From assembly GCA_039105265.1 (NCBI GenBank), contig JAPFFF010000004.1, forward strand, positions 4,464,001 to 4,528,000: DNA of 64,000 bases, read 5' to 3'. Positions within the stretch are counted from its first letter, which is position 1; every line of letters begins with the position of its first letter. A program made the position numbers and the translations under genes. The notes below the pieces were generated by a model. That model was not told the origin of the DNA and did no database searches. It saw nothing but the letters and a program-made list of their open reading frames with translations. This document shows, piece after piece, positions 28,825-38,705 of the stretch. This stretch comes from Tritrichomonas musculus. Its lineage: Eukaryota; Parabasalia; Tritrichomonadida; Tritrichomonadidae.

Positions 28825-29985
28825 TTATAAGAATGAATTCACTTTTCTTGTATAAGAAGATCTTGTTGGAGCTTTATTAGTACGATAACGCTGATTTACT
28901 GAAACGGCAGGTCTATAACACAAAGCAGAAATTTTCTTTCTTTTTGTTTTAATAGGAGAGGTCATCTTCGATAATGATTGAGTGTCAATTCTTTTCGTGG
29001 CTTTAAAAGCTTCTTTTTTTGAAATGTTAATTGTAGTAAAACCAAGATTTGGATTTGGAGAAAAACCTTTTTGATTTATGTTCAAAAGCATTTTGTCATA
29101 ATATTGAACTCTCCTCAATGCTGCTTGAACTTCAATTTCACGAGCTTTATCATAATCTTTTCTTCTTTCTTCAGCCCACTGCTCGATGATTTGGAATTGA
29201 TTGTTTTGCTTGTCAAATAAAGATTTCCGATTAAATTCAATATCTGACATAAGCCGTGATTTACATCGCTCTCCTTGTTGCGATTCGAGCCTCTCTGCTT
29301 TCCTTTTAATTTTTTCTGCTTCTAAGTAGTTTTCATTTTTTACAAGCCCATCTTCTTTTTTCCTAATTGATAGAGTTTGTGGCGATGGCTTGTATTTAAC
29401 ATTTTTTAGTTGATATTCAGCTTCCATTTCAAATTTTTGCATCTCTGAGTTCAGCTCAAAGTATAATTGCCTTTTTTTAATGTCGATTTGATTTTCAAGT
29501 TCTTCATAGCGATTATCCCATTCTTTTGTAATAAGGTCAAGGTCATTTTGTGCTGTCATTTGCTTTTCAAGAATAGATTGAATTTGATTACTGCACTGCT
29601 GAGAAAAATGAGCTAAGGTAATTGCATGAGAAACTTCATTTTGAATTTTTTTAACTTTATCTGCCATGATGTAGTTTTTCTCCTTTACATAGTCCAATTT
29701 TGTTGCTTTTATCAGTGGGAGTGCCTGATCTAAAACTTCAGGAGGAAAATCATTTGGCGATGTATCATAGTTTAAAAGCGAATCAACAACAAATGAAATA
29801 AAATCATTATTTTCGGTATCTTGCATACTTTCTTTTTCTACATTTTTAACCTCTGATGGATAAATTTCTGGCGTTACAAAAACAGGGTCTGTTGGAGAAC
29901 CAAATCTAATGTCATCTTCATTAATAACAGTAATAATCGGATCAGAAATAGGCTTAGAGGTATGTTGCTCAGTGATAAAAGCCAT
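28825..29985 (-). CDS. Coiled-coil protein, unknown function (trichomonad-type)
   Basis: A 386-residue protein. Residues 1-70 are acidic and disordered. A short conserved-looking helical module follows (FPPEVLDQALPLIKATKLDY, then EKNYIMADKVKK), a pattern I associate with large families of coiled-coil proteins in trichomonads. A long coiled coil covers about 115-300. The C-terminus (320-386) is basic and disordered. No catalytic motif. An internal KKEDGLVKNENYLEAEKIKR segment echoes the NYIMADKVKK module, suggesting a repeated helical hairpin that tracks along a filament. A cytoskeletal role is inference. Confidence 0.75.
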   Translation of the reverse strand: MAFITEQHTSKPISDPIITVINEDDIRFGSPTDPVFVTPEIYPSEVKNVEKESMQDTENNDFISFVVDSLLNYDTSPNDFPPEVLDQALPLIKATKLDYVKEKNYIMADKVKKIQNEVSHAITLAHFSQQCSNQIQSILEKQMTAQNDLDLITKEWDNRYEELENQIDIKKRQLYFELNSEMQKFEMEAEYQLKNVKYKPSPQTLSIRKKEDGLVKNENYLEAEKIKRKAERLESQQGERCKSRLMSDIEFNRKSLFDKQNNQFQIIEQWAEERRKDYDKAREIEVQAALRRVQYYDKMLLNINQKGFSPNPNLGFTTINISKKEAFKATKRIDTQSLSKMTSPIKTKRKKISALCYRPAVSVNQRYRTNKAPTRSSYTRKVNSFL

Positions 29986-30063
29986 TCAATTTTTTTTTTA
30001 AAATTCGTTTTTTTTATATATAAAAAGTTTCAAGATAAAATTTAAAAATTTTTAGTCAATTTC

Positions 30064-30939
30064 TTATTCATCTGTTTCATCTGTTTCAGCAGATGACTTA
30101 GCATGCTCTATCAATACCTTCTTTTTAGGGCTTGGCTTTTCAATAACAAATTCATGCCTATCTGAATTTGCTCTCTGAGCCGGAAAGCCACTTTTCGGCT
30201 TTTGGTTTTGATGATTATTTCCATTGCGGTTAGCATTACCAAGATTGTTATCATTATCATTATTGAGGTTGTTTTGATTGCTGTTATCATTATTACGATT
30301 GTTGCGATTATTGTTATCATTGCTGCGCTTGTTACGATTATTATTGTCGTTATTACGGTTTTTACGATTATTATTATTGTTACGGTTATTATTATTATTA
30401 TTGTTGTTGCTGTTGTCATCATCATCATTGTCATTATGACGGCCTTTGTTGCCATTACCTTTCTGATAATTGTTATGATTGTTGTTACTATTATCATTAT
30501 TGAAATCAGCGTTATTGCGATTATTGTTATCATTGCTGCGCTTGTTACGATTATTATTGTCGTTATTACGGTTTTTACGATTGCTATTATTGTTATGGTT
30601 ATTATTATTATTATTTTTGTTGTTGTTGTTGCTGCTGCTGTTGTCATCATCATCATTGTCATTATGACGGTTTTTGTTACGATTACCTTTCTGATTATTA
30701 TGATTGTTTTGATTTTTACCATCTTTTTGAGGATTATGCCCTTTGAATTCAATTTTAAACTGATTTTTATTTTTGTTTTTGTTTACTTTGGGATTGTTAT
30801 CTTGGAATTTTTGGTAAGGCCTAATTTTACCTGTTTGAAAATAATGTGTTTGTTCTACTGGCGGTGCAGATTTAAGTAAGAGATCAGAATCAACAACAAA
30901 ATATGTTGTAGTTATTAAAGGGCTCGAAAATTTATCCAT
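30064..30939 (-). CDS. Asparagine-rich low-complexity protein
   Basis: A 291-residue protein whose centre (about 80-235) is almost entirely Asn with Asp, Arg and Lys. It contains a large internal tandem duplication: a block with RHNDNDDDDN, an N-run and RKNRNNDNNNRNKRSNDNNN occurs twice, about 80 residues apart. The N-terminus (1-70) and the C-terminus (about 245-291; FVIEKPSPKKKVLIEHAKSS) are ordinary sequence and argue for a real gene. The complementary strand gives a long hydrophobic frame that is only a mirror of the AAT/GAT repeats. Likely disordered and possibly prone to condensation; function unknown. Confidence 0.65.
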   Translation of the reverse strand: MDKFSSPLITTTYFVVDSDLLLKSAPPVEQTHYFQTGKIRPYQKFQDNNPKVNKNKNKNQFKIEFKGHNPQKDGKNQNNHNNQKGNRNKNRHNDNDDDDNSSSNNNNKNNNNNNHNNNSNRKNRNNDNNNRNKRSNDNNNRNNADFNNDNSNNNHNNYQKGNGNKGRHNDNDDDDNSNNNNNNNNRNNNNNRKNRNNDNNNRNKRSNDNNNRNNRNNDNSNQNNLNNDNDNNLGNANRNGNNHQNQKPKSGFPAQRANSDRHEFVIEKPSPKKKVLIEHAKSSAETDETDE

Positions 30940-31447
30940 TAAATATTAAAATTTTTAGAATTTCGGTTTGATTCAAATTGTGAAGAATCTCTGACTGACA
31001 ACAATTCAGTCAAATAAAGCATTATTTTGCCTCATCAAACTTATAAGCCTTTAATATGAAATGCTGATTTCGATATGACTATTATCTAAACAAACCAACT
31101 AACTCGTCAATAATTTACAAATCGGTTTTCCTGGAATATTAACTTAATAATAAAAAAATTATTTATTATACAATTATATTCAATAATACATAAAAATCTA
31201 TATAGATTACTTTTATTCTAGCAAGATATATCAATTATTATTTTTCAAAGAACTCACAAAAAGTTAAAAAAATTTTATAAAAAATAATGAAAGCTTTTTT
31301 CTACCAATTTCATGATTCATGCAATTTAATATCAAAATTAAACTTATTTGCTTTATAATCAATTCATTAAAAAAAGATAGATGGGGAAAAAAGAAATTAG
31401 ATAGATCGCTTTATCTTTATATATATATATACAAACAAAAGGAATAG
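30940..31447. other. Intergenic spacer
   Basis: About 508 nt, AT-rich, with a short (TA)n run near 31420. No supported gene. Confidence 0.6.
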
Positions 31448-34400
31448 TTATGGTTTCGAAACTCTTTTCACGTAGATACTTTTCCCATTTCTCTGCTTCT
31501 TTCGTTTATCATTATTAGATATTGTATTCGAAACCATTAATAAAGGTGCATTATCAGCAATACTAACAACGCCTCTTCCTGGCTTTAAAGCATAGCCTCC
31601 AAAAGGGAAGTCAAAGCCATCAATTCGGAAATTGGAAAACATTTCATCATCAATTGCACGCTTTCGTGTAATTCTTGAATATTTAGACACTTTTTTCCGT
31701 TTCTCTTTTTGCTCATTGTCTTCAATGATAATTGGTGGCTTTGGTTCACTTTTTCTTGAATGGTCAGAAAGGGTAGACATTTTTGAAGACGATTCTTTAT
31801 GAATGCTTTCTTCTTCTTCTTCTTCTTTTTCAACCGAAACTTCGTTCGGCTGGGTAATGAAAGCTTGCGATTTGGATTTCGTGGCTTGTATTTTTTGTCT
31901 AATGCTAGGTTGATTAATTGGCTCATAGAATTCATTAGATATTTCATTTGTGGGCTCACGAATGATCATTTCTCCTGGTTCATGAACTTGATAAACAATA
32001 GAATTATCAGATACTTCTTCTTCGTTTTCATTTTGCTGTTCAAATATAGAATTAGATATATTAATCACAACTTCAGGCTCTTTTTCACTCTCAATTTCAG
32101 CTTCACATTGCTTTTCTTCAACTTCACTTTTTTTATAAACTTCTGGGTTTGGTTCAAATATAATTTCTACCTCTTCTTCTTCTTCTTCTTCTTCTTCACT
32201 CTTTTCTTCTTCTTCTTCTTTCTTTGGCTTAATAATAGCTTTCTTTTTTATTTCTTTTTTATTCTTCTTTTTCTGAATTTTTTTCACAACTTCACTTTTT
32301 TTTGGAACTTCACTTTTTTTCACAACTTCACTTTTAACTTTTTTTTCAATTTTTTGTTTAAAACTATCTGAATCTTTTTTAGTATTAAAATTTTCATTAT
32401 CTGAAGTGAATGATTTAGTTAAATTAGGAGGAAACTTAAGATCTGAGCTATCTTTAATTGTTGGAAGTTGCTGAAGTGACTTTGAAAACTCAGTTTGAGC
32501 GAATCTTGGATTTTTCTTTCTAACATTTTTTGCTGAATTAAACCTATCATAATTGCTTGATTTAGAATTCAATGAAAGTGAAGTCTGATATTTTTTAGGT
32601 GCTTCTCTTGAAATTTTTTTGACTTTCTTCTTGTATCTTCTTGATGATTTAGGCTCATCATCTTCATAATAATCTGCATATTTATTAGAAACTCTATTTG
32701 AGCTTGCTTTTGATCTCGATTCATAAAGAGGAGCTTTTTTAGAATCACCTCTTCTACTTTTTACTTTGATTTTCTTTGGACCTTTTTTCTTCTTGTTTCT
32801 TTCAGCTTCAAGCTTTCTCTCATTCTCAATAATCTCGTCGATATCTTGAAGTGGAAAGTTTGTTTTAGTTGCCTGCTCCTCTTTTTCATCATCTCTTAGT
32901 GGTGCAAAAAATCTTTTAGGAATAGGATTCAATTCTACTTTCAAATCTTGAAAAGGAACTTCACTTTCGATTTCATCTTCTTCGTTTTCATTTTCAAAAA
33001 AGATAAACTTTTCTTCATCGGCTACGGTTAAAATAACAGGAGGCTCTCTATTATTTAAAATTTTAATATCAAAAGAGTCAATTCGAAGGTCGAAATCGTC
33101 AAGAGGAGTTTGGATTGGTAATAATTGTTTCTTGAATAAAACATCCCATTCAATTTTGAATAAATTTTTCATAGACGATATCAAAATTGATCCAGTTCCA
33201 TCTGCAAAGCAAGCTGATTTAACACCAAAAGGAATCGATATTCTTGTCAATGGTTTTCCGGTTTTGTCCCACAAAAATATTTCGCCGTATGAAGATAAAG
33301 AAAGAACAATTTCTCTTCTGGCGCAAAAATCAAGCTTTTTTACAGCTGATGGATTTAGGTATAATTGCCTTGTGCTTAAGTAGGTATCTTGAAGAGGAGT
33401 ACGATGACCATTTTCAGTATGGCAAGTATTATACAAGGAACTATTCATTTTTACCATTAAAGAAGGAAAGCTTCTAATTTCAATGAATCCGTTTGCGCAT
33501 CCACAAAATAAGGTGTAATTATCGAGAAGTAAGAGAGATGTTATAACACAATCATCTGATGAAGAAGTAATTTTCCTGGTCTTTAAATCAAATGTGAAAA
33601 GTTTCTTCATTGCTGAAATTATCAAAAGTTCATTAGTAAAAGAATAAATTGAACAAATAATATCTTTTTCATTCAAAGAAAAAGTTGATTCTATTTTCAT
33701 TTGAGATGAGAAAATATAGACATTGCCAGTTTCTACTACTCCGCATACCTTTTCATGGCCAATGTCTAGAAAGGCAACAAATTGGTTCATAAGATCGTGA
33801 TCTTCGAGATATGGAGTAGGAATCCATGACATATTGAAATTGCTAATGGTTGATCGAAATAGTTCATTTCGATTGGTATAATTGGTTCGATCAATTTCAT
33901 CTAACTGTAAAATAGAGGTTATCCCTTGGTCTAAATGGCAAAAAAGAAGATCTTCGCTCATTCTCTTTGAAACATGTAATCCATCTATTTCCACATCTCG
34001 AGTGTAGCAGATATTTCTGATGGTAGGGCAACCACTTCCTGTCGTAAAACCGAATATTTGCTTCCCATCTTTTGGTGAAAAAAAGGAAACACATGAATTT
34101 TCTTGGAAACAGATAATTCGAGCACTTCTAGTTTCTGAAACTGCTCGAAATATGTCAACTGAGTTGCTTCCAACATCAGAAAAGTGATTCAAAAAAAATG
34201 AGCACTGATAAATGGAGATCATAAATTGAGAAAATAAAATTAATTTGTCAAAAGCAAAAAAGCCCCCTATTGCTTCTATTGAGCATTTAAATTCTTGTAT
34301 AATAGATTCATTTTGAATTCCAAAAATTGTGATCAAACGGTCGCAATCTACAGATACAATAAATTCTCTATCAAACAATTCCGATAAAAGTATTTTTGAG

Positions 34401-35242
34401 TTGGATATTTTATATGTTTCAACATTTTTGCATGATTCAGATGGGGCATTTGGTACAAAAGGTTCAGGTAATTCAAATTTTAATATTGTTACATTTCCGC
34501 TATTTGTACCAATAACTAATGAATTTGAGTTTATATTGGAGTATGAATTGGAAAATGAAAGTAAAGAAAGTGACGAAATATGATCATTTATAAATAAATT
34601 TGAAATAACTTGAACTTCAGTTCCATTTGAGGTATGTATATGAATAGTATCATTGATATATAATAAAACAATTCCAAAATTAGAATTTTCTATAAATCGA
34701 GGATTGTTAAGCCCTTTAAAAGAAATTCCTTCGTAATGCAATGATATTTTCTCAAATTGAAGAGTTTCAGGCATTGGCTGAGTATCTTTAAAATATGGCG
34801 GAATGCTTACGCGCGTAAAAAGTATTCCATCGCCAGCGCTTACTAAAGTTGATGTTGTTTTAAAATAAAAAAATGAATATATCTTAGATTCTGAAAAATG
34901 AAGAGGATGCACTCTAATTTGAAATGGATGATTTATAGAGATAAAATGCAACTGATGTGAACCTCGAACATATGCAACAACATTTGATATTTTCGAAAAA
35001 TAAAATAGGGCTGTTGCAGGCAATGAAAATGTTTTAATAATCATTTGTGGTTTCCAAAATGCTATATTATGTCCATCTGTCGTTGCATAAAAATTTGAGT
35101 CTATAATACAATAAGATAATACTCTTTTCGAATGCGGAGATTCTGTGTATTCACTCATAATTCCCCAAGCTAATGTTTGATATAAAGGGTCACTTGATCT
35201 ATTGGATGTGGTAGAAATAATATTTTTTTGAGCCTTTATCAT
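31448..35242 (-). CDS. WD40-like propeller protein with long charged tail
   Basis: A 1264-residue protein. Residues about 20-760 contain many degenerate WD40-type blades (GHNIAFWKPQ; SYGEIFLWDKTGK; CGCANGFIEIRSF), enough for two propellers. Residues about 780-1170 are disordered and highly charged, with Lys-rich stretches (NKKKKGPKKIKVKSRRG), KKSEV repeats and Glu runs. The last 80 residues (FRIDGFDFPFGGYALKPG...) are ordered-looking and may be conserved. No signal peptide or membrane segment. The architecture recalls ciliary propeller proteins such as the WDR87/WDR97 group, but I cannot assign it. TCATA lies about 21 nt upstream. Confidence 0.85.
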   Translation of the reverse strand: MIKAQKNIISTTSNRSSDPLYQTLAWGIMSEYTESPHSKRVLSYCIIDSNFYATTDGHNIAFWKPQMIIKTFSLPATALFYFSKISNVVAYVRGSHQLHFISINHPFQIRVHPLHFSESKIYSFFYFKTTSTLVSAGDGILFTRVSIPPYFKDTQPMPETLQFEKISLHYEGISFKGLNNPRFIENSNFGIVLLYINDTIHIHTSNGTEVQVISNLFINDHISSLSLLSFSNSYSNINSNSLVIGTNSGNVTILKFELPEPFVPNAPSESCKNVETYKISNSKILLSELFDREFIVSVDCDRLITIFGIQNESIIQEFKCSIEAIGGFFAFDKLILFSQFMISIYQCSFFLNHFSDVGSNSVDIFRAVSETRSARIICFQENSCVSFFSPKDGKQIFGFTTGSGCPTIRNICYTRDVEIDGLHVSKRMSEDLLFCHLDQGITSILQLDEIDRTNYTNRNELFRSTISNFNMSWIPTPYLEDHDLMNQFVAFLDIGHEKVCGVVETGNVYIFSSQMKIESTFSLNEKDIICSIYSFTNELLIISAMKKLFTFDLKTRKITSSSDDCVITSLLLLDNYTLFCGCANGFIEIRSFPSLMVKMNSSLYNTCHTENGHRTPLQDTYLSTRQLYLNPSAVKKLDFCARREIVLSLSSYGEIFLWDKTGKPLTRISIPFGVKSACFADGTGSILISSMKNLFKIEWDVLFKKQLLPIQTPLDDFDLRIDSFDIKILNNREPPVILTVADEEKFIFFENENEEDEIESEVPFQDLKVELNPIPKRFFAPLRDDEKEEQATKTNFPLQDIDEIIENERKLEAERNKKKKGPKKIKVKSRRGDSKKAPLYESRSKASSNRVSNKYADYYEDDEPKSSRRYKKKVKKISREAPKKYQTSLSLNSKSSNYDRFNSAKNVRKKNPRFAQTEFSKSLQQLPTIKDSSDLKFPPNLTKSFTSDNENFNTKKDSDSFKQKIEKKVKSEVVKKSEVPKKSEVVKKIQKKKNKKEIKKKAIIKPKKEEEEEKSEEEEEEEEEVEIIFEPNPEVYKKSEVEEKQCEAEIESEKEPEVVINISNSIFEQQNENEEEVSDNSIVYQVHEPGEMIIREPTNEISNEFYEPINQPSIRQKIQATKSKSQAFITQPNEVSVEKEEEEEESIHKESSSKMSTLSDHSRKSEPKPPIIIEDNEQKEKRKKVSKYSRITRKRAIDDEMFSNFRIDGFDFPFGGYALKPGRGVVSIADNAPLLMVSNTISNNDKRKKQRNGKSIYVKRVSKP

Positions 35243-35712
35243 CTAATTCATTAAATTTTTATGAATCCGCATCAAATTAAAAAAAAAAATAACGTGCAAT
35301 ATGTCGAATGGTTTCTGATGCTAAGTAAAATGATAGTTGTATATGTTTTTTAGATTGGAATCAATATTGATTTTTGAAATCTATTTTAATGATTTGTTTT
35401 GAATATTCAATTCCATATTTCTTAATCTGATTTTAAATTATTCAAAATTATTATAAGATTGATTATAAAAGGATAATTGCACTTGTTGTAGATTCATGCG
35501 TTATACTTCTTTTAAAATTATACTTATTTCAAGAAAAATATATTATTGAACCCTAAATAACATTATCATTACTGTTTAAACTAATATAATTATGATTATT
35601 AAAATTATTTGTTTAGTAAATTTAATGAAATATGATAAATTTTTAAAGATATTTAGTATTTTTTTTATTGAATAGAATTGAATAGTATTAAAAATTTTAT
35701 AAAATACGTTGG
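35243..35712. other. Divergent intergenic region
   Basis: About 470 nt between divergent genes, so it should hold two promoters. AT-rich; apart from the initiator-like motif near 35261-35265 on the minus strand, nothing specific is visible. Confidence 0.5.
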
Positions 35713-36300
35713 ATGACTGAAACCAAGCCCTATTGGACAATGAGCCAACTTGATATCAAAAATTTTGGTAGGTATGATTGGCTTTATAAGCATCCTGCTC
35801 CTCAACCTAAAATTAAGCCTAAAGCACCATTAACAAAACAACAAAAATTACGCGCAGCAACTGTAACGAAGTCTTTCAAAGAAGATCCAGCTGATGAAAT
35901 CGAGCTGGTTGGTTATAAGCCTACAGAGTACAAGTCTATTCCTTCCCGGCCTCCTCTCAGAGGTTGCACAGCTCCAGTCGAATGTGGAAGAAGAGATATT
36001 TTTACTGACATGCACACTCCTATACAAATTACTAAAAAATTTTCTGGATCGCCTATAATAAGTGTACCAATAGCGAACACAACTAGAAGAAATGTAACTT
36101 CACGCAGTATTCCCAAGCCTAAGCAACAAACAGAAGACGAATCTACCCCAATACATGACGTTTTATTTGAAGAATCAATTGATCCTCATGAAGATATCGA
36201 TCCTTGGGGATTTTCGCGTGATGAAAAAGTTGTTGCACCTGATAAGAATTTCCATGGTATGAAATTAACAGTATCTCGTCTTCGTCCGCCAAAAAAATGA
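35713..36300 (+). CDS. Proline/basic-rich protein, unknown function
   Basis: A 195-residue protein, mostly disordered. The N-terminal 40 residues have a compact motif (YWTMSQLDIKNFGRYDWLYK) followed by Pro/Lys-rich sequence (HPAPQPKIKPKAP). The middle contains RPPLRGCTAPVECGRRD, and the acidic segment before the end includes EDIDPWGFSRDEK. The mixture of short conserved-looking motifs in disordered sequence is typical of microtubule- or axoneme-associated proteins, but that is a guess. Not recognised. Confidence 0.7.
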   Translation: MTETKPYWTMSQLDIKNFGRYDWLYKHPAPQPKIKPKAPLTKQQKLRAATVTKSFKEDPADEIELVGYKPTEYKSIPSRPPLRGCTAPVECGRRDIFTDMHTPIQITKKFSGSPIISVPIANTTRRNVTSRSIPKPKQQTEDESTPIHDVLFEESIDPHEDIDPWGFSRDEKVVAPDKNFHGMKLTVSRLRPPKK

Positions 36301-36637
36301 GTGTTCTTATTTATTATAATTATTATTATTGTTTTGTATTTCTTGTTATTTTTTAAAACGTGTTTTCATGATAGTTCTTCTCTTTTTTGTATATTAACAA
36401 AAACGAATCAACTGTTCCTCCTCAAAGAAATGAAATGATTAATATCAAGAAATGTTTTTTATTTTTTTTTAATCAAATGAGATTATATCAATCTATTCCA
36501 ATTATTCTAAAATCATATGCGAATTGTACACATAATATGTGTGTATTCTTAAAAAAGCAAAAATATTAAATGAAATCGAGACATTCCTTCATATTGGAAA
36601 AATTATTAAAAGGCTAAAAAATTGACCATTTGAATAA
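36301..36637. other. Intergenic spacer
   Basis: About 337 nt. A 60-codon frame at 36387-36569 has poly-Phe and no features; I read it as chance. Nothing else is seen. Confidence 0.5.
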
Positions 36638-37087
36638 ATGGAAGATACTTCAAAAGCAAAAACCGAATCTAAATCTAATTCATTAGAATCAAAAGTTATA
36701 AAAAGAATTGAAGTTCGTTATAGTTCACGAGCATTTTTCAGATACCCTAGAGTGAAAAGATATAAATATAGTTCCATTCAACGAGCAGACCTCTCTGATA
36801 GTGAATGGGCTGCTGACCTCATGAAACTAAATGAATGTTTGCGTTGTTCTTTCATTCCTGTTTGGTTGTGGATTATTATTCTTATTATAAGTGGAGGACT
36901 CTTAGGATGGGTAATTCTTCCTTGGCAGAAAAAAAAGACAAGGAAAGCAGCACGTCTTTTAAGGGAATTTGTCGAAAAAAGAAACGATCAGTTTCATCAA
37001 GCAAGAATTCCAATTCAATACGAAATACCGCTTCCATCAAAAAAAGGAGTTATTATAAATGTTTGTATTATGGAAAGAAAAATATAA
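36638..37087 (+). CDS. Single-pass membrane protein, unknown function
   Basis: A 149-residue protein with one clear membrane segment at about 72-92 (VWLWIIILIISGGLLGWVIL), flanked by a Cys-containing stretch (NECLRCSFIP) and a basic stop-transfer sequence (QKKKTRKAARLLREF). The N-terminal 60 residues are basic and Ser-rich without a signal peptide. By the positive-inside rule the orientation is ambiguous, because both sides carry basic residues. The C-terminal 50 residues look folded. Not recognised. Confidence 0.65.
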   Translation: MEDTSKAKTESKSNSLESKVIKRIEVRYSSRAFFRYPRVKRYKYSSIQRADLSDSEWAADLMKLNECLRCSFIPVWLWIIILIISGGLLGWVILPWQKKKTRKAARLLREFVEKRNDQFHQARIPIQYEIPLPSKKGVIINVCIMERKI

Positions 37088-37359
37088 ATAAATGTATATA
37101 AATTAGGAGATGTTCTAAATTCCGACGATTATCTTTTTTATTTATATATACAATATATATATATCATTGGTGGTAAATAAGCATAAGAGTATCTTATAAA
37201 TCAACTTTAAATGATATATTGAGATCTCCAATAAATGTTCAAAAAAAGCTACGGAACCTTAAAGATGGTTTACCACTGATTCATGTTTACAATAAAACAA
37301 TCCAATGATTTTTTTGTTAGCCGATATAATTTTAATAATAATTACAAACACACAACAAA

Positions 37360-38100
37360 TTAATCTAATGTAATTTTCTTTGATCTTCGAAAAGATTGAT
37401 AAGCTTTCAAATTTTGTATTCTTTCTTTCAACTCTGTTATCTCGTTTTTCATATTATCTCTTTCTGATTCTGCCTTTCTAATTGATCCCTCTGTCGTTTG
37501 TTTAAGAACATGATATCTTCTCCGAAGAGAAGATTCTTTCATTGATGAATCGTAAAAAGAAACGCCTGAATAAGATGTGATAAAAGGAGCAGACTTTTGT
37601 TTTGTAATTTTACTTAATAACTGTTTCAATCTCTTTGGTAATTTTGATAAATCATCACTTTTCTTTAATATACCTAAATCTCGAAAAGGTTTATCATCGG
37701 TTATTTTTAAAGTGTATTTTTCTTTTATATTTTTTAAAATTAATATCTGTTGTTCCATTAGTTCGGTGGGAGGATATGATTGTAAAACATTTAGAAAATA
37801 TTCATTCTGCGAAATCAAATCTTGCTTGATATTTTCTAAAAGCGATAAGGTAGATTCGCCTTGTCGATTTAAATTTTCTATCTCTCTTTTCAATTTTTCG
37901 ATTTTTGCTTTGTAATGGTTATTCATTTTTTGTGCTGCAATCAACTTGGCATATTGGTCTGCCTTTGAGCAAATTACTTCACTCCAATTTGAATCGTCAA
38001 ATACAGGAGTGAAAACTTCTGCTGATGATGAATCTGCAGTATTTCTCTGCCCTGGAACTTGTCTTTTTTGCGTCGGTGTCTTCAACGGAGTTGAAGCCAT
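37360..38100 (-). CDS. Coiled-coil protein, unknown function
   Basis: A 246-residue protein: a disordered basic N-terminus (STPLKTPTQKRQVPGQRN), a coiled coil at about 48-110, a less helical middle with SYPPTELMEQQ, and a second coiled coil at about 195-235 that ends in basic residues (YQSFRRSKKITLD). The two-coil layout with a central folded region resembles kinetochore, spindle or basal-body scaffold subunits, but no family signature is seen. No membrane segment. Confidence 0.7.
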   Translation of the reverse strand: MASTPLKTPTQKRQVPGQRNTADSSSAEVFTPVFDDSNWSEVICSKADQYAKLIAAQKMNNHYKAKIEKLKREIENLNRQGESTLSLLENIKQDLISQNEYFLNVLQSYPPTELMEQQILILKNIKEKYTLKITDDKPFRDLGILKKSDDLSKLPKRLKQLLSKITKQKSAPFITSYSGVSFYDSSMKESSLRRRYHVLKQTTEGSIRKAESERDNMKNEITELKERIQNLKAYQSFRRSKKITLD

Positions 38101-38705
38101 GAATTAATAGAGAAATTTCTTTTTTTATTATTTGTGATATCGAAAGCAGGAATCCGTTTACTCATTTTCAAAAATTTCAACGAAAATCTTTGGATTTTTG
38201 AATTGAAATATATCAATATAAAAAGTTATTTCAATGCATATATAAACTTTCACTACTCAATTCTAGAGAAATATAATTAAATTTTAATAATATCTAATAA
38301 TGTAAAGATTGCATTCTTTTTCTACATCAATTTTTCATATTTATACTTATTATATATATGATATTTATTTATAAATCATTAAAATAAAGGTTATTTCATT
38401 AGATAATAATGTTTAATTCTTATATTCTCAAAATTTTTAGTTGTTGTTGATTTATATATTTAATAATGAAGAACATTTTTATTAAAAGTTGTTACAAAAC
38501 AATGGTATACTTTTCATATGAATTTTACCGTTTTTTTTTTTTTTTCTGAGATTTGAATGATTATATGAATTTGAGAGGAATATTTTTTGTGAAGTTGAAA
38601 GTTCCCGAAAATGTAGCATGGTTGTAATTTATCTAGCTTTGCTTTACTTATCTAACATGGTTGTAAAAAAATGAAAGAAAAGGTATTTATCTAACATGAT
38701 TTTAA
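38101..38705. other. Intergenic spacer with short direct repeats
   Basis: About 605 nt. Near its right end, variants of TTATCTAACATGGTTGTAA occur about three times (roughly 38615-38705), just beyond the stop of the alpha/beta hydrolase gene. The rest is AT-rich and featureless, including a 15-nt T-run near 38530. Confidence 0.5.

Noticed and set aside
30202-30879. Long hydrophobic Ile/Val-rich plus-strand frame, looking like a membrane protein
   Set aside because: It is the complement of the Asn/Asp-codon repeats of the minus-strand Asn-rich gene; the minus strand has ordinary N- and C-termini.
31799-32371. Phe-rich plus-strand frame
   Set aside because: Antisense image of the Lys/Glu-rich tail of the propeller gene.
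36387-36569. 60-codon frame
   Set aside because: Poly-Phe and Asn composition, no motif, in an AT-rich spacer.
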